Part shown: positions 57,146 through 64,000 of the stretch, piece after piece | How positions within the stretch are numbered: the stretch's first letter is position 1 | Layout: every line of letters begins with the position of its first letter | Assembly: GCF_009727055.1 (NCBI RefSeq) | Contig: NC_052359.1 | Coordinates: 62,601,214-62,665,213, forward strand | Direction of reading: 5' to 3' | DNA length: 64,000 nucleotides | DNA from: Benincasa hispida | Taxonomy: Eukaryota; Streptophyta; Magnoliopsida; Cucurbitales; Cucurbitaceae | Program-made: the position numbers and the translations under genes | Notes under the pieces: model-generated | Seen by the model: the letters and a program-made list of their open reading frames with translations, nothing else | Databases searched by the model: none | What the model was told of the DNA's origin: nothing

Positions 57146-57820
57146 TCTGAAGTTGAGAAGGAGTACATGTCTCGAGTTCCTTATGCTAGTGCAGTGGGAA
57201 GTTTGATGTATGCTATGGTTTGTACTAGGCCTGATCTTGCCCATGCTATTAGTGTTGTCAGCAGGTACATGGGTCAACCTGGGAAGGAGCATAAGAGGAT
57301 TTTTCGTTACCTTAGAGGTATATCTGATGTTGGTCTTGTTTATGGGAATTGCACAGAGTGTTTGGTGACTGGTTATTCTGATTCTGACTATGCTGGAGAT
57401 GTTGACAGTAGGAAGTCTATGACTGGCTATGTGTTCACTCTGGGTGGTTCTGTTGTTAGTTGGGAGGCAACCTTACAGCCTACAGCTACTTTGTCTACTA
57501 CTGAAGCAGAGTACATGGCCTTGACAGAAGCTGCTAAAGAGGGAATATGGCTGAGGGGGTTAGTTGGTGATCTTGGTTTGCATCATGACCAAGCTATTGT
57601 ATATTGTGACAGTTTGAGTGCAATATGCCTAGCCAAGGATCAAGTTCATCATAAGAGAACTAAGCACATAGATGTAAGATATCACTTCTTAAGAGGTGAG
57701 CAAAGAGTTAAAGTGATGAAAATTGGTATTGCTGATAACCCTGCTGATATGTTCACCAAACCAATTCCACAAGGAAAGTTCCAACATTGTTTGGACTTGC
57801 TGAATGTTTTGAATTATTAG
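57146..57820 (+). pseudogene. Copia RNase H of the inner element
   Basis: Open for 217 residues: YASAVGSLMYAMVCTRPDLAHA, SDSDYAGDVDSRKSMTGYVF (Asp), ATLSTTEAEYMALTEAAKE (Glu), VYCDSLSAICLAKD (Asp) and HIDVRYHFLR, ending NPADMFTKPIPQGKFQHCLDLL. All catalytic acids are present. It ends about 120 bases before the polypurine tract. Confidence 0.92.
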
Positions 57821-58308
57821 TGGTCCCCTTTGTGGGACACTTTGAGGCATGAGGGAGAAGTCTTAGTACATCTGGCGATATTGATTTATGTTGCATTTAG
57901 TACATCTGTTATCTGGGAGAGAATTCAAGTCAAGGTGGAGATTTGTTGAAATGCCTTAAATCTATTTGCTGGCGCTTCGAACAACCTAGTACGGAGGTCT
58001 CGCTGGTGGGGGTTCGGGGGCAACGCCCATGAAACCTATTCAGATTTTGTATTCAGCATATTTATTTATTTGCAGTTATTTACGTTTTTTACCCTAGGGT
58101 TTAGAGCAGTGCGATATATAAACTCTCTAACCTAGAGACGTCGTTCTTGATGTGATTCTAAAAACATTCTCTCGAAATAATATTGTTCTCCCTCTGCCCG
58201 TGGACGTAGCTAACACACTGTTAGTGAACCACGTATATCTATGTGTCAATTTTTCCTTACTGTACGTTCCTTTTTATGTTCTTTAATTGTCGATTTCGCA
58301 ACAGGAAT

Positions 58309-59158
58309 ATACAAGAGGAGGAGTATGATTTCCTTCCATATTTTGAAGAAGACGATGAAAATGAGCCGACCAGGGATGAAATGGGTGAAGGTTTTCCCAT
58401 TCCAGTGCCACCTCATTCGACTGATCGATCATCATCTGAAGGTTCATCCAGCGATTTGGAGAACGAAATTGGCCCAAGAGGAACTCGAAGTCTACGGGAA
58501 CTTAATGAGGTAAATGAAAATCAAAATGACATAATTCTAAGAAGGATGCAAGCAATGGATGGGAGTTGACCAAGCTTCCAAAAGGGCACAAACCGATCGG
58601 AGTGAAGTGGGTATACAAGACAAAGAGAAAAGTAAATGACGATGTTGAGAGGCACAAGGCGAGACTAGTGGTGAAAGGGTATAGCCAACAACATGGCATC
58701 AACTATGATGAGGTATTTGCTCCTATTGTTCACCTTGAAACTATTCGTTTGATTATTGCTTTGGCAGCCCATAATCATTGGAAGATACATCAAATAGATG
58801 TCAAATTGGCATTCTTGAACGGAATTCTTGAGGAAGAGGTCTATGTAGAACAACCATTGGGTTATGAAGTCAAGGGTGAAGAAGATAAAGTGCTTCAATT
58901 GAAGAAGGCACTTTATGATTTAAAGCAAGCACCAAGAGCATGGAATTCGAAGATTGACAAGTACTTTCAAGAGAAGAAGTATATGAAGTGTCTTTATGAG
59001 CATGCCCTCTACATCAAAATGCAAGGTGAAAGCATACTAATCATTTGTTTATATGTTGATGATTTAGTATTTACCAGAAACAATCCTAGCATGTTTGATG
59101 AGTTTAAAAGAGAGATGGCAAAGGAGTTTGAAATGCGGACATTGGTCTCATGAGTTAC
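58309..59158 (+). pseudogene. Copia reverse transcriptase of the outer element
   Basis: It resumes after the inner element with an acidic linker (YDFLPYFEEDDENEPT), then 58566-59153: TKLPKGHKPIGVKWVYKTKRK, KARLVVKGYSQQHGINYDEVFAPIVHLETIR, WKIHQIDVKLAFLNGILEEEVYVEQPLGY, ALYDLKQAPRAW and ILIICLYVDDLVFT (Y-V-D-D). A shift at about 59150 leads to the next segment. Confidence 0.9.
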
Positions 59159-60000
59159 TATCTTGGGATCGAGGTCAAACAAGGTGAAGACAGGATTTTT
59201 ATATCCCAAGAGGGCTATGATAAAGAAGTGCTCAAGAAGTGCAATATGAATGATGCTAATCCAGTTGGAACACCGATGGAATGTGGAGTCAAAATCACCA
59301 AGCAAGATGGAGGAGAGAAGGTAAATTCTACATATTTCAAAAACTTGGTTGGAAGTTTGAGATACTTGACATGTAAAAGACCGGATATTCTTTATTTGGT
59401 TGGAATTATTAGTCGATTTATGGAGGAATCGACAGCAACACATTGCAAAATGGCAAAAAGGATACTTCGCTACATCAAAGGGACGATTGGGTATGGTCGT
59501 TCCTATGTCTCTTCTAGCAATTTTGATATTATTGATTATTATGAGAGTGATTGGAGTAGTGATTTGAATGATCAAAAGAGCACTACGAGGTTTGTGTTTT
59601 TTATTGGTGAAACGGCATTCACATGGATGTCAAAAAAGTAACCCATAGTCACATTATCAACATGCGAGGCAGAGTACGTCGCAGCAACTTCATGTGTATG
59701 TCATGCAATTTGGCTAATAAACTTAGTGAAGTAGTTGAAGTTTCAAATGGAAGGTCCAATGGAGATTTTTGTGGACAACAAATCGGCCATTGCCTTAGCC
59801 AAAAATCCGGTATTTCATGGGAGGAGCAAGCACATTGATACCCAATTTCACTACATTCCGGATTACATTACGAAGAAAGAAGTGGAACTCAAATATATCA
59901 AGTCACAAAACCAAGCGGCGGACATTTTCACAAAGCCCCTCAAGTTGGAGACTTTTATCAAAATGAGGAGTTTACTTAGTGTAACAAATCAAGTTTAGGG
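59150..60000 (+). pseudogene. Copia RT end and RNase H of the outer element
   Basis: SYYLGIEVKQGEDRIFISQEGYDKEVLKK, then YFKNLVGSLRYLTCKRPDILYLVG and an RNase H start with ESDWSSDLNDQKSTTRFVF. A shift at about 59640 goes to the TCEAEYVAA region. From 59735: MEIFVDNKSAIALAKNPVFHGRSKHIDTQFHYIPD and AADIFTKPLKLETFIKMRSLL. The stop lies directly before the polypurine tract. Confidence 0.9.
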
Positions 60001-60250
60001 GGATGTTGAAACGTTTGTCATTATTAAACTTTATTTGTGGCATTTAGTGTGACTTTTGGGTTTTGTAACTTTTAGTTTTTTGTAACCAATAGTGATTTTT
60101 AAGTTATAGGAGTTATGTGAGTTATGAGATTTTGTAACCATTGGCATTCCTATGATTATGTTTGTAAGCCTATATAAACGCATGCTTAGTTGAATAGAAT
60201 ATATATCTCTCATTTTTCATATTTGTCCTCCACGTTTTTTTTTTCTAACA

Positions 60251-60480
60251 CTCTCTTTTCCTTCTTCTTCGAGTTCAACTAGGTTTTGTGCATACTCTTC
60301 TCCTTCGGCTATGATTGGGTTTTGTCCAGGCACTCTTCTCCTTCTTTCGAGCTTGCTTGTGAACTGATCCATCGACTGGTTTCAGCTTCAAAATTTCAAC
60401 TTTTTTTTATTCCACTGTGATGTGCATCGATTTGACATTTGTGAGCATTGTCACCGGTTCAAACAATTCATGAGGTAAAT
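60251..60480 (+). promoter_or_regulatory. Possible host 5' leader (right part) with splice donor
   Basis: The CT-rich tract broken at 50655 continues here ('ctctcttttccttcttcttc') and ends with attcatgag|gtaaatact at about 60474, a fair splice donor, followed by T-rich, intron-like sequence. A possible acceptor, ttttttttttag, precedes ggggtaatggct near 60852. No conserved protein follows. Confidence 0.3.
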
Positions 60481-61612
60481 ACTGGTTTTTCTTTTTTATC
60501 ACTTTTGCAAATTTACAACTGGATTTTTTAGATTTTTGGTTCAATTTCAAATTTCTTCTAAGTAACGCTATTTATGATAAAAACCCCCCAAATTTTCATG
60601 TATCTGAGATTGTTTCGATAAATTTGTACTGAAGTTTGGAAATTTTATGTTGTTTGTTGTGATGTGCTAAGCATAAATCTGAAATTCTAAATAATAGTTT
60701 GGTGTGTTCGGCTAGGCATAAATCGAAAGTTCTAAATAATCGAATTTATTGATATTTGGAAATTGAATATTGTTCTGCAAGTTTCAACTTTAAATAACAA
60801 TAACGATATGAGAGCTTCTATTTTACTTAATATAAACCTGTTTTTTTTTTAGGGGTAATGGCTTGGCTTTTTCAAGAGGGTTCTTGTATCCTAGTATAAA
60901 TGTATTTTAGCTGCTATATGTTGAAATGATGTGGTTTTCATGTACTTTTATCGTTACTTGTGTTGTCCTACTTTTTGTAGTACGCACTTGTATGTTGGTT
61001 TTTTCCAGAGGGTTCTTGAATTGTTACTAATGTAGTTTTATTGTACTGTTGTATTGTTTTTTATGTGGTTCTTCTTGTTTTTTGTCATTAGTTTTTACTC
61101 CTATGTGGTTTTGTTTTTTTAGTTTGGGCCTTATTTTTGCCAATGTCGTCTATGATCTCTTACTTCTTTTTCTCCTTGTTCCATATCAAATTAATGGTGG
61201 GGTATAGTTGAATGAATGCCTAAATACCCAATGTCATAATTGAACTAATTACTCGTGAATATGAAGTTTAACTAGTGTCTCAAAACATATTATGTGTATT
61301 TGTTATATTTACAAAGTGGTAAAATCCATTTTAACTAGATTGTTGAGTATTGGTTGAATTATGTTGAGCTCTGTTTCATTTTCTTTCCATATTTATATTT
61401 GGAAAGTACTTTGAGAATGGTATGAACTTATGTATAATACTCAACATTACTTCTCAATCAAGTAATTTCAAGTAAAATTGTTGGTTTTAACGGTGAGTGC
61501 AGTTTTTTGTCGTTGCCATAACAATTAATTGAATGAAAAATTGTGGTTGAATTTGTTTATGTATTTGCTGATTAACTTTTTTCCTCTTTTGGTTGTTCTG
61601 GTCCTTGGCTAA
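60481..61612. other. T-rich non-coding stretch, intron-like
   Basis: Long T tracts ('ttttatgtggttcttcttgttttttg') and no open frame or repeat of note. It would fit the intron of the hypothetical gene whose leader was split by the copia element. Nothing stronger can be said. Confidence 0.35.
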
Positions 61613-63420
61613 TGATAACTTGTAGAAATACAAGTTATTTATGCCGTTTTATTTAGATTATGCGACAAAAAGGAAAAGTTGCGTTGACGGTATAGAAATT
61701 GGCTTAGAAATACGAAAATTGTTAAGTGTCGTGAACACACCCGTTAACCCCATTGCGATGGCGAAATGGAATGTCCAAGTCTTTGTTTTGCAGGAAATGG
61801 GTCACCGTATGCGATAACCGCTTGAGGACAAAAATGAACAACGCATCCACACAGCATGCGGCAATCATTCAAGAACAAAGAAAGAACAACGCAATTGCAC
61901 CGCATGAAACGATCGATCGCAGACTCAAACGATCAATGCAATTACACCGCATGCGGCGATCGATCGAAGATGAGAAGAGCAACGCATTCGCAGGGACTTC
62001 TGACAAGTCTACAGCTTTTCTGTTGTACGATTCTGACAAATTGATCGTGGAGCAGAGCGGACATTTCCACTATGCCATAGCAGGAATTATCAGATTTTCA
62101 AAGTGGGACCACCAATACAGAAGGAGCCAAGATCTATAAATAGCTTCATCAAATTCAATGAAAAGTAAGTTGGTCTGAAGAGACAATCCAGAGAAAATCC
62201 GGGAGAACGACGAGACAAGACTGAAAGGTAAGTCTCTGAGCAAGAAATTATTTCCATCCTCGAAGAAGAAGCTCTGTGCAAGAGGTCACTTCTACCTGGA
62301 AAGCAAGCCTGAGAGGGAAGCTTTCCACTCCATTTCTTCCACACGCCGGCAAGCACAACGTCTCCGATCGGGACCTGTGTCAAGACATTGACACTCTTTT
62401 CGTATTTCTTCTTATTTTCCAATTCATCTACTGTGTTCATCTATCTTTAATCTTTCATTCACCATCTGTAACAAACGATAATCTTTAGATTTAAATATCA
62501 TTATTGTAATCATTGTCATTTCTCTGTTCTTTTCCATATATTCATCATCCATTTTCTCCATCATATGTAACTAATCCTCTGGGTAGAAGGGGAAGATTAA
62601 GCGAGTGAGTTAATCCTTGTTAAGAAAATCAGCTAAGTTTAGCTAAGGCATGCTCGATGGCATCTTCACCTGTGAGAGCAAAAGTGAAGATGTTATTCCG
62701 CCTATCGAAAGAAGGTTGGAAGAATGCGTTAACTAAAGCGAGAAGTATTTCCAGAGATGGAAACAACCTTACGTTCATTACGTTCATCCCTGTTTCACCA
62801 TAAACATATGGGAACGCGGCCAATCACTGAAAGGTGTAAGCCAAGGGAAAGCAGAACCTTAGTTGCGTCCTCAACAAGATTGACGAACTTGCGATGTCCT
62901 TTCCCTCAACCCATTCTCTTTCTGATTCATTTCACAAGACTTGCCACCACATTCATTAGATTCTTTTGCACAACTTCACGGTCAGTCCTCACCCTGTATT
63001 ATTAATAATTTATTCATTTATTTTATCATCGAAATTTATTTTGCAGCACTTTATTTTATCACTGCAATTTACTTTATCGCATTTTACTTACCATCGTATT
63101 TTATTCTTTACCGCAATTTACTTTTCATCGCAATTTACTTTTACCGCATTTTACTTTTCGCAAAACCAATTCATTATTCTTTATGTTAAACCAATCGCAT
63201 ATATCACATTAGTATTGCATTAATCACAACTATTCCCATGTTCGACTTCAGATCACTCTGAAAAACTTGCGTTAGAATTATACTTGATTCCAGTGCAAAA
63301 AAATTTGTGACATGCACTAAACAAACGCATACTACGAAGTATATCAGCATCATCGCTATACATTAGAATGTAATATCACATATTATCATAAGTCATGGCG
63401 CATAAGCAATCATTCAATTT
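61613..63420 (+). mobile_element. Athila-type LTR, probably solo
   Basis: It starts TGATAACTTGTAGAAATAC with a perfect terminal hairpin. TATAAAT at 62135-62141, leader with AAAG|GTAAGT at 62228, and 'caagcctgagagggaagc', 'acgccggcaagcac' and 'aacttgcgatgt' blocks shared with the LTR at 966. No primer site or coding region follows, so it is likely a solo LTR. The right end is not sharp (63350-63430), and I found no repeat of the left flank gctaa at a CA end. Confidence 0.75.
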
Positions 63421-64000
63421 TTAAATCTTTACAGATAATAATCTTTTGGATGTGTGTACAAAAGATTTGATAATGACTTGAGGTGCTTTCTTTTTCTTAT
63501 AGTATAGTGATGCATTTTTGTGTTAGTTGATATATATTTATTTAATAACTCATTATTGAAGAAAGCAAGCTGGTTCTAGTAAAATTAAATAAACAAATAA
63601 AGATTTGGTAGAGTTTCTTTAAAAAATTTCCTCATTTTGTGCCATCCATTTTTATTATTGCAATTTGCTAATTGTTAATGAAAGTAATTCTTAGCCCGTC
63701 CTTTTCTTTATTTGTCAGTTCTTGGTTTTCTAATGCAATCACAAGACATGATTCCCTCGGATTATTTTTATGCAATTAGTTACATACTGGATTGTTCAAG
63801 TTACAAATATTTTGTGATCTTGCTTGTTTTCTTGCAAATAAATTATATTTTTCCACAACATATTAAGAAGTAAAAGTGTACCAAAAATTTCAGTGCATAG
63901 AACATATAATTTAGGGGTGTTCAAAATACACGATGATCCGAAAAAACCGATCAATTCAATCCAACCCATGCGATTTTGGTTGGGTTATCAACTCATTTGA
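63421..64000. other. AT-rich flank; possible start of a dispersed repeat at the window edge
   Basis: No gene seen. From about 63912, 'taggggtgttcaaaatac' followed by 'ccgatcaattcaatccaacc' and 'ttgggttatc' looks like the edge of a widespread non-coding plant repeat with a TAGGGGTG start, cut by the window end. Confidence 0.3.

Larger units (their letters stand above)
53278..58303 (+). mobile_element. Ty1/copia element with both LTRs (inner element)
   Basis: The 5' LTR is 53278-53746 (469 bp, of which ~112 are artefact) and the 3' LTR 57944-58303 (360 bp). Perfect GGAAT target duplications lie at 53273-53277 and 58304-58308. Primer site TGGTATCAGAGC (53750-53761, perfect). Polypurine tract aaggtggagattt just before the 3' LTR. 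Only a few stops and shifts separate it from a full gag-pol, so it is among the youngest insertions here. Confidence 0.95.
50656..60250 (+). mobile_element. Ty1/copia element with both LTRs (outer element)
   Basis: The 5' LTR is 50656-50948 and the 3' LTR 60004-60250. Perfect CTCTC target duplications lie at 50651-50655 and 60251-60255. Primer site TGGTATCAGAGC (50952-50963, perfect) and polypurine tract aagtttaggggga (about 59991-60003). Gene order gag, protease, integrase, RT, RNase H. A second copia element (53278-58303) sits between integrase and RT. Own length ~4.56 kb. The 5' LTR carries a 46-bp duplication absent from the 3' LTR. Confidence 0.95.

Noticed and set aside
59009..59575. 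188-residue minus-strand frame
   Set aside because: It is the shadow of copia RT/RNase H on the plus strand, which has all the conserved motifs.

Overview
This is eukaryotic, almost certainly dicot plant, nuclear DNA. It is AT-rich and carries no intact host gene, rRNA or tRNA gene. Nearly all of it is layered retrotransposon: Ty3/gypsy elements of Athila type (tRNA-Asp primer sites, Athila-like Gag and protease), a chromovirus-like Ty3/gypsy element, several Ty1/copia elements (tRNA-iMet primer sites), an L1-type LINE and one tandem satellite. A small inverted-repeat insert at about 36.0 kb, with alternating 'ctatcagtgatagac'-type boxes, and copia LTRs rich in ACGATCGT remind me of cucurbit genomes. 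That is memory, not a database result. Every coding stretch is broken by stops, frameshifts or insertions, so I label them pseudogenes.

Layout. 1-7065: a ~156-bp CpG-rich satellite in three blocks, split by an Athila-type element (966-3466, with an N gap) and by the 3' end of a minus-strand Athila-type element (5246-6640). 7066-11246: a decayed chromovirus-like integrase and its 3' LTR. 11247-13072: 5' LTR and primer site of a minus-strand Athila-type element, probably the partner of 5246-6640. 13073-14826 plus 25492-26829: 3' end and LTR of a copia element, split by a 10.7-kb Athila-type element (14827-25491). That element's own 3' LTR holds a solo LTR (21096-24376), which in turn holds another solo LTR (21514-23054). 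28206-32655: two copia half-elements joined as an inverted repeat. 35282-50340: a LINE split by a minus-strand copia element (36510-48341) that itself carries three solo LTRs. 50656-60250: a copia element with a perfect CTCTC target duplication, containing a second complete copia element (53278-58303) with a perfect GGAAT target duplication. 61613 to about 63420: one more Athila-type LTR.

The target-site duplications give an insertion order. For example LINE, then minus-strand copia, then solo LTRs; and copia LTR, then Athila element, then solo LTR, then inner solo LTR. The element at 50656-60250 landed in a CT-rich stretch that resembles the 5' leader of a host gene with a splice donor near 60474, the only weak hint of a host gene.

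Main points for a second look: (1) an exact 38-bp head-to-head pair of Tn5/Nextera mosaic ends at 53353-53390 with a duplicated flank, which is a library artefact left in the assembly; (2) every Athila-type LTR starts with a 10-bp stem closed by a GAAA tetraloop, with compensatory base changes between copies; (3) a ~33-bp box present twice upstream of the polypurine tract, at the same spacing, in two diverged Athila-type elements; (4) the palindromic copia half-elements; (5) clustered palindromic ACGATCGT boxes in the probable leader RNA of two unrelated copia LTR families.
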